NCBI GenBank assembly: GCA_022432975.1
Contig: CM039510.1
Coordinates: 10,294,801-10,358,800, forward strand
Reading direction: 5' to 3'
Length of the DNA: 64,000 bases
Source: Begonia masoniana
Lineage: Eukaryota > Streptophyta > Magnoliopsida > Cucurbitales > Begoniaceae
In this document: one piece after another, positions 12,172 to 23,489 of the stretch
Layout of the letters: each line of letters opens with the position of its first letter
Numbering within the stretch: position 1 is the first letter of the stretch
Made by a program: the position numbers and the translations under genes
The notes under the pieces: generated by a model
Database searches by the model: none
What the model was told of the DNA's origin: nothing
Seen by the model: the letters and a program-made list of their open reading frames with translations, nothing else

Positions 12172-14401
12172 TCAGTTTTCCTCTTCATTATCACTGCAGT
12201 CTCCAAACATGGCAGCCATTTTCAAGGCAAAATTTGCAGCCATATCTCTCCTCTGAAAATCAGGCATTAATCTCAAGTTGTCGCGAATGTTTCCTATCTC
12301 CGACATCAACTGCTCCAGATCCTCAAACTCAAGATGGGTTCCCTCATCTGGATCGCTAGTTTGCTCCGGTTCACCAGTAGATGCCGTTACTATCTCAGTC
12401 TCATCATGCACTTCCTCCTGTTCGTGTCGAGTTCCATCCTCCTCGTATCTCGTAGCAACGGATTTGGTCTCAGTAATCCCAGCATTGGAAGCATTTGGCT
12501 CATCCCATGGTTCGGCAGAGAGGATTTCATACTCAAATTCATATTCAGATTCTTCTTCTGACAAGTCTGAGATCAAAAGGAGAAAGAGTTCAGTTGTGGA
12601 ATTAAAGCACTAACTTTCACTAAGAAAAAATGGAACCTTCTTTTGACAAATATGGCTCTGCTATCTTTTTCCCAGATTTCAGGACCATTCCGGGCCACAT
12701 GTGAGCAGAAAGAGCTCCATAGATTCGCTCAACTCCTTGTGAGTCACCATTAACTGACAAACCTGTAAAAGAAAGTGTTTGTTTATGCTTTAAAACAAAT
12801 AATCCAAGAAAACATTTAGATTTGAAGATATTCATGTCACCTCTCACTTCATACAGTTACTCAAGGAATTCAACATTAATAGCCTCCAACGAAATAACCA
12901 TAATTAAATGAAACGCGTACTAAATTACAACCTTCCGTGGAGTTCTTTTATTTAATCAACTAGCTAGTCTATTTATGATAGCTTTTTGAGTAAGCAAAAC
13001 CCATCATAAATGGACTCGACCAATTACAGGATTCAAAGTTTCACCAAAGGGCCGAAATAAAACCATGATTAATTACTTAAGACCAAGCTTATAGTTGCAC
13101 CATGTAAGGTAGGGCCTTACATTTGTCAAAATCGGGATTAGAAGCACAGGCCTCAACAAACTCAATGTTACGTTCAGTGCACCATTCCAGACACGGCCTC
13201 CTAGTATCCAGCCAGGGTTCTTCCTCTCCTAATAAACTACTGCCTTCTGCTTCAGAAATTCCATATTCAGATGGGTCTGACTGAAAACCAGTTGAAGAGT
13301 CCCCATTTGTCTTCTTCATTAGTAGTCTCCTATATTCGGCATGAACTGGATGGCCTGGAATAAGATCCACTTTGTTTCCTATGCATAATAAAATTTCAAA
13401 CTTCCCAATATCAGTGCGAGATACCCAGTTCTGAACTGCAACAAAAGATGATAGCTGCATAGAGAGTCACGAACCAGAAGAATAGTTGCATGAAATTGAC
13501 TATCAAATGGTCATGGATAAACCGATGTATATGTGTTTGAAGAAACTAACATCGTTCATGTCAAAGACCATCACCAAGGCGACCAAATGCTCAAATACTG
13601 GTAGAGTCTCAATCGAAAATCCTTCCTGAAGATGAGCCATCCAAACAGAAACATCAGCAGTGTAATACTTTGTGTTGATTGTCCACCTGTTTGGAAGGAA
13701 GACTTATGATCATCATTTTGAATGGCAACGGTTTGAAATGCGAAAATTGTGTAAGTAATACGGGCATTATCTCTCATTCTATTTCCTATATGTCCCAAAC
13801 GCTTATACTTCGTCTCACCCTTTACTTTTCTACTTCCTCTAATCTCTCTATTAATTACGAAGTATACATTCATAATCCTCTGTAAACACAATCACGCCTC
13901 CATCAAGTATCACTTAATTTTTTATGACGGAAAATAAAGAAGAAATTCATTCGCATAGAAATGCATCAAATCGGCAACTTACCCATGAGCCGCTACTTGC
14001 GGAGATAAATCAGGAGCATCTTCAAAATCCACAGCAATCAAACCTAGAAATTTAAAAAAAAAATGATAACATTGGCAACCTAAGTTAGCAGAATAATAAC
14101 CTTTTTCACTAATTGAAAAGGAATTAAACTAGAGAAATCTCAGCATGTCAATTATGAAGTATATAAGCTGGAGAAGAAAAAGAAATCAAAGCAGAAAAGA
14201 ACGAGTCGAAGATCATATAGATTAATGAAAGAGGGCGCCTAATCTGCAAAATTGAATCGGCAGAGAATGAAAATAGGGGAAAATGTGAGGGTTACGAGAG
14301 AGGAGGGTGCGTTTGCCAACGTTGGGGGATCCAACAACCAAGATTGCTGGTGGCTTATCCCGGGTAATCGGATCTTGCCCATGTTGGGCATCGTCTTCCA
14401 T
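12172..14401 (-). CDS. AAGAB/p34-like adaptin-binding GTPase-fold protein, six exons
   Basis: Predicted exons (minus): 14401-14296, 14043-13983, 13686-13551, 13454-13121, 12762-12637 and 12566-12172. All junctions are GT-AG and keep frame, giving 385 aa. Residues 24-32 are a P-loop-like GSPNVGKRT, residues 128-131 the G4 motif NKVD, and the segment FVEACASN after it resembles a G5 region. The middle is a small-GTPase-like fold (QNWVSRTDI, CIGNKVDLIPGHP). The C-terminal third is acidic, with DLSEEESEYEFEYE, and ends in a helix-prone stretch. Family knowledge: AAGAB/p34 acts in the cytosol as an assembly chaperone for AP1/AP2 clathrin adaptors. The plant homologue is usually annotated only as a GTP-binding protein, so the adaptor role is inferred. 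Intron positions are predictions. The gene looks intact. Confidence 0.9.
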
Positions 14402-15659
14402 TGAGCGTCAACCTGTTTTCGCGCTGAAATGCAAACAAGACGTTTGCTAGTCTGCCTTTCTACCTTTGCATTAGGAGGAGCTCACTGCCTCGCAGCTGGG
14501 GAGCCCTACCGTTGACATGAATTTTACTGTTCGTTAAAAAAATCAATAAATTCAAGTTAAAATCTATTAATTTTTTTTTTTTTTTTGTTTTGTATGTTAT
14601 GGCAATTTTAACTTGTTCTAATGAACTTAATTCACTCCATTTTTTGCAAACATCATTTAACTTTCTACTTGATTTTGAATATATGTCTCAATTGGACTTT
14701 CTTATGGTATTCGACTTCACGAGAAATTGAGGAATACAAGATAATAATAATAATATGTTAAAATAATCATTACAAGAAAAACATATGGGATATTTGACAA
14801 ATTTTTATCATAGTAAAGTCTGTTTTTGTTAATGATCCAAAATATAATGACAGTTATACTTAAAAAAAAAATTGTTTATGGCATAAGTTGTTCTATCCCC
14901 TAATACTAGGGTTTCATTGCACTTTTACCAATGAATTCGGATTGAAAACAAATCCAAGGACCAACTTAAAAATAATTAACACTAACTGTTTTTTTTTTTT
15001 TTTTTACAAATTGAACTTTTAAACACTAGATTCTAAATATTGCTCTTGCTATTATAAAAGCTATTAATTTGTCACATGTCATGCACATGATATTCTGACT
15101 TCTGTGACCTCAACTCAAACCCAAACTTAAATCCTTGTATTTCACCCTCGCATCGTCTTCTCACTCTTTCCCCAAAATCTAGAACAAGCAACCGCTTAAA
15201 TAAGAGTTATCGAACCACCACAAACTAAAACTAGAAAGTGCCAACTTTGTCCCCCCCACATAGTTGCTTGTTGAATTATTGCATGAATACAATTATTCTG
15301 TTGTTTATTTAAGTAGTTCTAATGAGGGGAGTAATAGTGGCCAGGTTCTAGGTTTTGCAAACTCATGATTTTACAATTATCAATATGGCATTGCGGCCAG
15401 AATGAATGAGATTGCAGCCCCATGCATGTTTTGAGTGGAGCAACAGTCATTGCGACACCAAACCATAATTTTAGGCAATCTTCCAGTTAGCATCGTAGTC
15501 GAGCTCCAAGATAGAACAAGGAGTTGTGTAATTCTCGTCATGCCATGGCGCAAACGCCTTAGGTTGTTAATAGTTTTAGGCCATTCGGTTGGTGCCATGA
15601 CGTGGTATGTGCGTAGCCACGACGCAAACCCTTTAGGTTGTCTTGACTGTCAGTGATCG
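14402..15659. other. Upstream region of the AAGAB-like gene and AT-rich spacer
   Basis: The first 100-200 bp left of the ATG (14402-14520) should hold the 5' UTR and promoter of the minus-strand gene; I saw no convincing TATA box. The remainder is AT-rich with several long T or A runs (14575, 14990). No coding similarity or terminal repeats were recognised; open frames near 15380-15650 lack any family signature. Confidence 0.5.
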
Positions 15660-16880
15660 ATGGGTTGCAGTGTGTCACGATCCTATTTTTGATGGGCTAG
15701 AAAAGGGATCGTGAGACACTCTTTGTCTCTCGAATACGAGTTAACCTACAATGGGTGTCAACGTCATCAGATGCCCACAACATTAGAACGAGCTTCATGT
15801 CTAACGAGCGAGTGCGATTAATCGAAAAGAGTGTCATTGAGCATAAAGCATTGTTGTATATAAAAAGCTTATTCATTGATTGATAGCAAATTACATCAGT
15901 GGGTGGGGGGTCTACGTGCTATCATGTTTGTCATCCCTAAAGAGCAATCTGAATCATCTCCACGATGACAGAAGTATACATGCTATGGTGGCGAGAAGTC
16001 ACTCTTCCCTAAAATAATAATAAAAAAGGCAATACAGGTCATAGTGGTGATGAGACACTTTCTTAGGAAGAAAAATACCAATGATAAGAAATACAAGTGA
16101 TATACTTAACACTACCCTACTAGCATGGGCGGAAACGGACAACATGTATAGCCTTTTCCCCCATTCGAGCTATTGGCATCCTCATTAATTCTTTGTCTGG
16201 TTGAAATCTTTAATCTTCTGCATAGCCTTTTCCAAGTCTTATGCCTTCTCCCAAGTAACTTCGTCATCTTCAAGTCCCTTCCATTTGACAAGGTACTCCG
16301 TGCGTAGGCGGCGACCTATCTTGATGCTTCTATCTATTAAACTTTCTTCGACTTCCTTCTTCTTCTGGTTGCTGATAGAGATGTGTAATCTTGTTACAGA
16401 GGTAGATTGACTTTGTAAGATGCTCTCTCGATCTTTTCGATGACTTAGACTAGACCTTCATATTTCTAGACAAGTAGCTTATCCTCTTCCTTCTGAACCG
16501 AAGTCGTTGTTCAGGTAATAACTTCACAACACAAGATCTCCAGCTTTGAACTCCAATGGTCGTACTTCTTGTTTGTCCACTTCTTCATGTGTTTGGAGGC
16601 AAGTTCCAGGTAGGCACGAGCTATTTTAGTGTTTTTCTTCCACTCTTTGGAGAAATTGTATGTTTTTGGGCACTTCCCTGAATATGGATGATCAAGAGTG
16701 TCCGACATGGTCGGTTGTCTTCACGTAAGCTGTTGAAGCATTGCGTCTGGCCATCAGTTTATGGGTGATAATTGGAGGAGATGTTTAGACTTGATCCCAA
16801 CAACTTGAACAGTTCTACCCAGTAGGCTCTGGTGAATCTTGTCACTACTAGAGGACGGGCCAAGAGCAGAAACAACGGGT
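15660..16880 (-). pseudogene. Decayed chromovirus (Ty3/gypsy) remnant, integrase end and chromodomain
   Basis: The minus strand encodes pieces in several frames: integrase core residues YWVELFKLLGSSLNISSNYHP at about 16760-16830, the integrase C-terminal segment (ARAYLELASKHMKKWTNKK) at about 16560-16620, and a chromodomain (EYLVKWKGLEDDEVTWEKA) at about 16240-16300. This order is that of chromoviruses whose polyprotein ends in a chromodomain. Stops and frameshifts are frequent. The part at 15670-16150 is probably its 3' untranslated/LTR region but no clean LTR boundary is visible. The element is interrupted by the Cassandra element, and a short integrase-adjacent piece continues at 17784-17820. 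Confidence 0.7.
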
Positions 16881-17112
16881 TAGGCTGTGACGACTCCTCT
16901 TTCAACGACCACTGTGAGAACCACCCATTCTCCGCGGATCCTGGGGCTGACCTGGGCCGGAGGTGGGTAAAGCTCCGCAGATCCTGGGGCTGACCTGGGC
17001 CGGAGGGTTCTATCGTTGAAGGAGGGGCCGTTACGAACCCACATCGCTTGGGAAAGTACATGGAAATGAAACATATGTAAGAGATCCCTCCCTAAATAGT
17101 AAGACGCGTTTT

Positions 17113-17212
17113 GGAGCACAATTGACGACGGATCCCATAAGAACTCCGAAGTTAAGCGTGCTTCGGCGAGAGTAATTTCAGGTTGGGTGACCTTCCGGGA
17201 AGTGCTCTCGCC
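17113..17212 (+). other. 5S rRNA-derived block in the Cassandra 5' LTR
   Basis: The sequence GGATCCCATAAGAACTCCGA, followed by AGTTAAGCGTGC and GGTTGGGTGACCT, matches the plant 5S rRNA central and 3' regions, including the internal polymerase III control elements (A box, intermediate element and C box region). The 5' part of the 5S gene and its terminal pairing are diverged. It is a 5S-like promoter module inside an LTR and not a functional ribosomal gene. Confidence 0.9.
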
Positions 17213-17594
17213 AAACAAAGCCGTGAGGGGAGGATATTGGGCTGCGGCCCAATCCCCGGAGCGGACAATATCTTGCTGGGATGAGGGGTCGTTACAAATG
17301 GTATCAGAGCCTGTACCCAACCGGAAATGTGGCCAACGAGGACGTTGGGCCCCCAAGGGGGGGTGATTGTGACGACTCCTCTTTCAACGACCACTGTGAG
17401 AACCACCCATTCTCCGCGGATCCTGGGGCTGACCTGGGCCGGAGGTGGGTAAAGCTCCGCGGATCCTGGGGCTGACCTGGGCCGGAGGGTTCTATCGTTG
17501 AAGGAGGGGCCGTTACGAACCCACATCGCTTGGGAAAGTACATGGAAATGAAACATATGTAAGAGATCGTTCCCTAAATAGTAAGACGCGTTTT

Positions 17595-17694
17595 GGAGCA
17601 CAATTGACGACGGATCCCATAAGAACTCCGAAGTTAAGCGTGCTTCGGCGAGAGTAATTTCAGGTTGGGTGACCTTCCGGGAAGTGCTCTCGCC
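17595..17694 (+). other. 5S rRNA-derived block in the Cassandra 3' LTR
   Basis: This is the second copy of the 5S-like block, identical over the control-element region to the one in the 5' LTR and 482 bp downstream of it. Confidence 0.9.
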
Positions 17695-17825
17695 AAACAA
17701 AGCCGTGAGGGGAGGATATTGGGCTGCGGCCCAATCCCCGGAGCGGACAATATCTTGCTGGGATGAGGGGTCGTTACATAGGCGACCCGATTTCCAGGAA
17801 GGGAACCCAATCACCAAGCCTTAGA

Positions 17826-18970
17826 CTACATTTAATAGTGGAAGTCTTTAAGATAATTATAAGCCAAACTTACATAATGAAATCTCAAGCAGATAGTGCA
17901 ATAAAATAAATTACTTAACAATCATTCTACCGTGCAGGAAAGAAAGGGGAAGCTCAATTCATCACTTATGGTTATAGGTGGTAACCCACCAAAATAATAG
18001 TTTTAAAAACATGCAATGCAATGTAGAAAACATAAAATTCTTACCTCGACGATGACTACTCTTCTTCCTTACAGGAGCGGCAACCACAGGTACTAATTGA
18101 AAGTCAGTGAACTCGTCTGAACCTATAAGGAAAAACTAAAATCATGAACATCCCACTTAACACTAAGAAAAGACACAATGATGGGACCTAAACAGGGACT
18201 AGGAACCCAATCTGATAACCTATGAGTGGCTGCAAACTCTGCTGAGGCGCTATGCAGCTCGACGATAAAATTGCCCTTAAAAACAATCTATGCGGTCGAC
18301 CAAACTGGTCTGCAAATGACCCTACGATCGACTGGGCTGGTCTGTGGTCATCCTAACCAATCCACGGTCAACCAGACTAGTCTGCGGTTGTCCGTAAATT
18401 TCCATGAGTCGAATGATCTCCTCACCTGGTCGATAGATCTTCACATGCGGTCGACTAGAACGACCTTTCCAGTGAAGGAACGTCCTGAAAATTGAGTCCT
18501 TTTTGCCAATTTTTGCTCCCATTCGGCCATTTATCCTACAATGGCTTCACATCCACCAATATACTCCAAAAACATCTAAAAAACACCAAGGGATTCGAGC
18601 TCATTTGTTCGAATCTGATTCCAAACCTAACTCTAACATACAACTTTAAAATGGAGGGGGAAAACTAACTTATCCTTGAAGTTTGCTGTCAAAACCCATG
18701 TCCTTCACTTTGGCTGCACGAATCGGAGGTCGAATTTCTCCTCCTTCACCCCTCTCTCGACTCTCTCTCCCTTCCTCTCTTTCTTGTCTGCGGTGCACAA
18801 GTGAGAAACCAAATAAAAGTTTCTCACTTTTATTTCCTTTTCTTTATTTATTATTTCCCTTATTTCTTTAAATTTTAATTTTAATTAATTATAATCTATC
18901 TTAAATAAAAACTCATTTAAATCTTCATTCACTTATCCATTTTATCATCTATTGCACTCGTGGAGCTTTC
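17826..18970. other. Unassigned repeat-like sequence, probably non-coding
   Basis: Repeated words of the type GGTCGACC and ACTGGTCTGCGG cluster at 18290-18480. A pyrimidine-rich minus-strand leader-like stretch lies at 18700-18800. This resembles the array and leader parts of an LTR, but no TG...CA boundary or target duplication could be placed. No coding similarity was seen. Confidence 0.35.
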
Positions 18971-18978
18971 TCCAATAT

Positions 18979-20602
18979 CTACCCATTTTCCCTTCTTTTG
19001 TCGGGATTCGGGTTCTCCACCCGATGCATCAGCTCTCGAATCGGGATAATGTTTATTATGTTGTGCACAACAATAATCTCGGTAGGAAATTTAGACATTT
19101 CCTTCATTCGTTCCTCTAGGAACCAAATACTATTTGGAAGTTCTTGCAGATATCTCATTTCTTTTTCCAACTCAACTAGATGCTGGTCTTGTGGCGAATC
19201 TGCCCTCTCTGATAGATTCTTTCTCGGCATGATTTCTCGAACTAAGAGAACATCTTGGAGTTTCAGCTTATCCTTTTCTCGTATAACAATAACACTAGCT
19301 AGGTAACCCATATATCTATTTTTCAATAACTGTCTAGCTACCAACGAAGATATAATTGGCATCTTGCTTATTTTGGAATAGCTTGGAAAGAATTTCGTCT
19401 CCATTCGGGGGTCGGAATTCTACTAAACCGATCCTACAACTTATCGTAGCGTAATGTCTGAACAACCAATCCATTCCCAAAATGACTTCGTACCCCTTCA
19501 TATCGATTATGATCAGTTCTACATATAACTTCTTATCTCCTACTGACACAATATCACCCTTAACTACCTGTTCTGAATGTAAGGACTCTTCCGACGGTAA
19601 CATGACATTATAAGACCTATCAGCTGGCAAGAACCATATATTATGCTTGCATACAAACGTGATTGCTACAAAGGAATGAGTGGCCCCCGTATCTATAAGC
19701 GTGTATGCGGATTCACCATAAATCATAATTGTACCTGTTATGACCGTGTGCTGTACTGCATCTTCATCTTCCATCAAGGCAAAGACTCTAGGCGCCACCC
19801 TCCCCCGGTTTGCATCCGGCGGCATAGGATAATCTTTAATCAGATGGACAATCTTGTCGCACATGAAACATCAGCCCGTGTAAAGTTTGCATTCACCGTA
19901 GTGATTCCTCTAGCAAACGGAACACAGTGGAGCCTGAGGAGCTCGAGGAGTCCCTTAAGGTCGCTTTCCTTTTCTTCGGACGTCATTGGGGTTATATGGC
20001 CTTTTAATGCCTCTTTGTTGTTGCTGCCAACCCCCTTTGTTTTGCTGTGGTTGTGACTGCACATCTCCGACAAACTTCATTGGCGGCTCGCGTTGTGTTT
20101 GCACCGCTATCTCTACCTCTTCCAGTTCCAAGGCTTTAGCTGCCACCTCTGAATAAGGTATGTTATGGATCCCTGCAGTCTTCACTCCCCTGAAAAGATT
20201 TGGCTTCAACCCTTGAACAAATTGGTGGATCTTGTCTTCTTCGTCATCCACCAGACGGGGCGCGAACCGGGACAATGCCTCAAACTTACAGATATAATCT
20301 GCCACAGAACCGTTTGGCGCAGCTGCATAAATTCCATCTTTTTACTGGTCCGAACTGCTCGGTTGAAGTACTTGTCAAAGAAAGCCGTCTTGAACCATGC
20401 CCAAGTCATAGTTTCCATATTAGTAGTGTTCTGAATTGAGTCCTACCAATGCCTTGCATCCAGTGCAAGATGAAAAACAGCACATGTGATCTTGTCCCCC
20501 TCTTCGACCTTGACATACTTAAACATGTCCTCAATTGTTTGAATCCATTCTTCAGCATAGATAGGATCCGAAACTTGACCACTAAATATCGGAGGTCGAA
20601 GT
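18979..20602 (-). pseudogene. Broken gag and protease of Tekay-type element B
   Basis: On the minus strand, fragments in several frames give a gag (FNRAVRTSKKMEFMQLRQT; IHQFVQGLKPNLFRGVKTAG), a degraded zinc-knuckle region and an aspartic protease ([31 protein letters not shown]). They are colinear with the relative at 48809-53240. The similarity stops near 19233, before the reverse transcriptase, and a different reading (starting MPRKNLSERADSPQ at 19230, continuing leftwards) takes over. That second piece looks like the start of another element's gag and suggests a deletion or recombination junction. The N-terminal part of this gag lies 12 kb away at 32698-32862, because element A inserted into it. 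Confidence 0.85.
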
Positions 20603-21087
20603 TGGTGTGTAATACCCGGTTTTTATATAGACCAATTCTCTATCTCTTGTAGCTAATGGTGCATTTTATATGGCAATATTAAATGTAGGGTTGGTGGATG
20701 ACTAGACAAGGGCATATGAGTAATTGGAAATTTAAAAAGTGGATAACGTATTTAAGGAAAGAGGTTTTGAGTTATTTCACGGTAGCCGCCACCCTTTCCC
20801 TCATTTCCTCTCGGTTTTTCAGCTCGAGCAGCAGGATTCTCCAGGCGATTCCCCTGTTCGATTCTCCTTCAACCTAGGTGAACTCTCCTCGTCTTCTTGT
20901 GATTTTAGTAGTTAGAAAGCTGAGGGAATACAATGTATGAAGTTTCGAGGAAAACGCTATGATTTTGGTATAGATTCGGGTTTCTGTGAAATGGGAATGC
21001 ACGAAGATCCGAACTCCATAATTTATTTCCTTAAACTCCTGGATTGTTTAGAATGAAGTATAACTAACATACTGCCTACGATTTTAG

Positions 21088-21686
21088 GTTTGAGCTAAAC
21101 CGAAGTAGCTAGCAACCAAGTAATTCCAGGAGGGCCAGGTAAGTAGAGTTTGTATTTGCCTTCGGGCCTACATCACAAAACACTAGGATTTTCTTGTATG
21201 CATGAAAGTATGTTTTATTTCAATTGCCATGCATCATATTTTAGAAAGAAAAACGAAAATGAATTTACATGAAGTAGCATGGTGAGTTGTGAACAGATTG
21301 GGACAATACATTTTTAAGGGAATTAATCCGCCCCTTAATCGAACATAACTGGATTCATACCTTGGGAAAAACCGATCCACCTCCCATTGTATCAGGGATC
21401 AATCATCTGTTAAGGGAACTAATCCACCCCTTAAGTGACATATATGTGGATTCATACCCTGGGAAAGCTGATCCACCTCCCATTGTATCAGGGATCATCA
21501 GACCGGTTGAATGAATGCAATATAACTGAGGAAGAGGAATGTAGAAATTGCATATTTAGGATTTGCATATCTTTGTACTTCCATCATTTCTTGCTCTGCT
21601 TACTTAGCATTAGGCTAATAGATGAGTTTTGTGATGTAGGTGTTGAGAATATAGCAGGTGATTTCCTTGATCGTGCAAATGAATAG
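21088..21686 (+). other. Candidate spliced LTR mini-gene, exons 2 and 3 (5' LTR A)
   Basis: Exon 2 is 21088-21138 (51 nt; acceptor TTTTAG, donor GTAAGT). Exon 3 runs from 21640 (acceptor GATGTAG) to TAG at 21684-21686. The predicted intron is 501 nt. The phase-1 frame ends VENIAGDFLDRANE. Unlike the other families, exon 2 here has an in-frame TAA in its first ten bases, so only the downstream part of the frame is open. Confidence 0.4.
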
Positions 21687-21965
21687 ATGTGGTTGGAGGA
21701 GTACTCTCATGTTCTGATTCGGCAAACTGTTGAGGCGGATTAACTGATGTCTGCAGATATGAGAAATTAATTGACAATGATTTAGTCTGAGTATGTTGAA
21801 TTTTTATAACAGTAGAGATTGCAACCTTTTGAATACATTTTAGAATTTTTGATGTTAGTGTCCTGTTGAATTTCTAGAATGCTGATTTTACGGAATTTGA
21901 GTAATACAATGAATTGAGGTGTTTTAGAATGAGTTTTGGTAAAATGTTGAGTCCAATTGTTAGTC

Positions 21966-22965
21966 TGACGTCATCGGCAGAAGCCTGTTATTTATATATG
22001 GCCTATTCCGTTGACTAGTCGTCGGCAGCTGTGTTTGAGTCGTGACGTCATCGGCAGAAGCCTGTTATTTATATATGGCCTATTCCGTTGACTAGTCGTC
22101 GGCAGCTGTGTTTGAGTCGTGACGTCATCGGCAGAAGCCTGTTATTTATATATGGCCTATTCCGTTGACTAGTCGTCGGCAGCTGTGTTTGAGTCGTGAC
22201 GTCATCGGCAGAAGCCTGTTATTTATATATGGCCTATTCCGTTGACTAGTCGTCGGCAGCTGTGTTTGAGTCGTGACGTCATCGGCAGAAGCCTGTTATT
22301 TATATATGGCCTATTCCGTTGACTAGTCGTCGGCAGCTGTGTTTGAGTCGTGACGTCATCGGCAGAAGCCTGTTATTTATATATGGCCTATTCCGTTGAC
22401 TAGTCGTCGGCAGCTGTGTTTGAGTCGTGACGTCATCGGCAGAAGCCTGTTATTTATATATGGCCTATTCCGTTGACTAGTCGTCGGCAGCTGTGTTTGA
22501 GTCGTGACGTCATCGGCAGAAGCCTGTTATTTATATATGGCCTATTCCGTTGACTAGTCGTCGGCAGCTGTGTTTGAGTCGTGACGTCATCGGCAGAAGC
22601 CTGTTATTTATATATGGCCTATTCCGTTGACTAGTCGTCGGCAGCTGTGTTTGAGTCGTGACGTCATCGGCAGAAGCCTGTTATTTATATATGGCCTATT
22701 CCGTTGACTAGTCGTCGGCAGCTGTGTTTGAGTCGTGACGTCATCGGCAGAAGCCTGTTATTTATATATGGCCTATTCCGTTGACTAGTCGTCGGCAGCT
22801 GTGTTTGAGTCGTGACGTCATCGCAGAAGCCTGTTATTTATATATGGCCTATTCCGTTGACTAGTCGTCGGCAGCTGTGTTTGAGTCGTGACGTCATCGG
22901 CAGAAGCCTGTTATTTATATATGGCCTATTCCGTTGACTAGTCGTCGGCAGCTGTGTTTGAGTCG
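21966..22965. repeat. 77-bp tandem array in the 5' LTR of element A (about 13 units)
   Basis: About 13 near-identical 77-bp units. Each contains the palindrome TGACGTCA, a TATTTATATATGG stretch and GTTGACTAGTC. One unit lacks a single G (near 22823). No non-repeated spacers occur, so this is an ordinary tandem array. Confidence 0.95.
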
Positions 22966-23489
22966 AGTATGAGAAATTAATTGACAATGATTTAGTTGAG
23001 TATGTTGAATTTTTATACAGTAGAGATTGCAACCTTTTGAATACATTTTAGAATTTTTGATGTTAGTGTCCTGTTGAATTTCTAGAATGCTGATTTTACG
23101 GAATTTGAGTAATACAATGAATTGAGGTGTTTTAGAATGAGTTTGGTAAAATGTTGAGTCCAATTGTTAGTCAAGTTTACTGTCAAATTGTTCAGTCCAT
23201 CGATATGAAGTTGAGTAATACGTCTATTGATGTTGTTTGGTAAAGTCTATCGGCAGGAGAAGAGTAGTTGTTTTGTTGTCCTGTAGAAAGTTTGCTTCTT
23301 CGGCATAAGTTTAAAATACGTGATATGCACGTTCGGCAAGAAGCTGGATAATTAAGTTTCCTGTGACGTCATCGGCATAAGTAGGACATTCTGCTTAGCG
23401 TTTAGAATCGGCAGAAGTTAGATAATGGGTTTATCGGCTGACGTCACCGGCAGGAGAAGCTGGATAATTAAGTTATCCTGCTGACAGTC

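Larger units (their letters stand above)
16886..17778 (+). mobile_element. Complete Cassandra TRIM element, TSD TAGGC
   Basis: Two 411-bp direct repeats (16886-17296 and 17368-17778) start TGTGACGACTCC and end GGGTCGTTACA. They flank a 71-bp interior with an initiator-methionine tRNA primer-binding site (TGGTATCAGAGC, 17299-17310) and a purine tract (17355-17367). A perfect 5-bp duplication TAGGC lies at 16881-16885 and 17779-17783. Each LTR contains a 5S rRNA-derived block, the hallmark of Cassandra. I saw only about three base differences between the LTRs, so the insertion looks young. It encodes no protein; a 221-aa open frame through it is accidental. Mobilisation must rely on proteins supplied by other elements. 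Confidence 0.95.

Noticed and set aside
17113..17212. A genuine 5S rRNA gene
   Set aside because: The 5' part and terminal pairing are lost, it is inside a TRIM LTR and present once per LTR; it is 5S-derived.
17152..17817. A 221-codon frame and its partial duplicate at 16880-17356
   Set aside because: They run through the Cassandra LTRs and their 5S-derived blocks; the repetition in the protein is that of the LTRs.
21966..22965. CRISPR-like regular repeat
   Set aside because: The units are directly adjacent with no unique spacers, and the context is an LTR of a plant retrotransposon.
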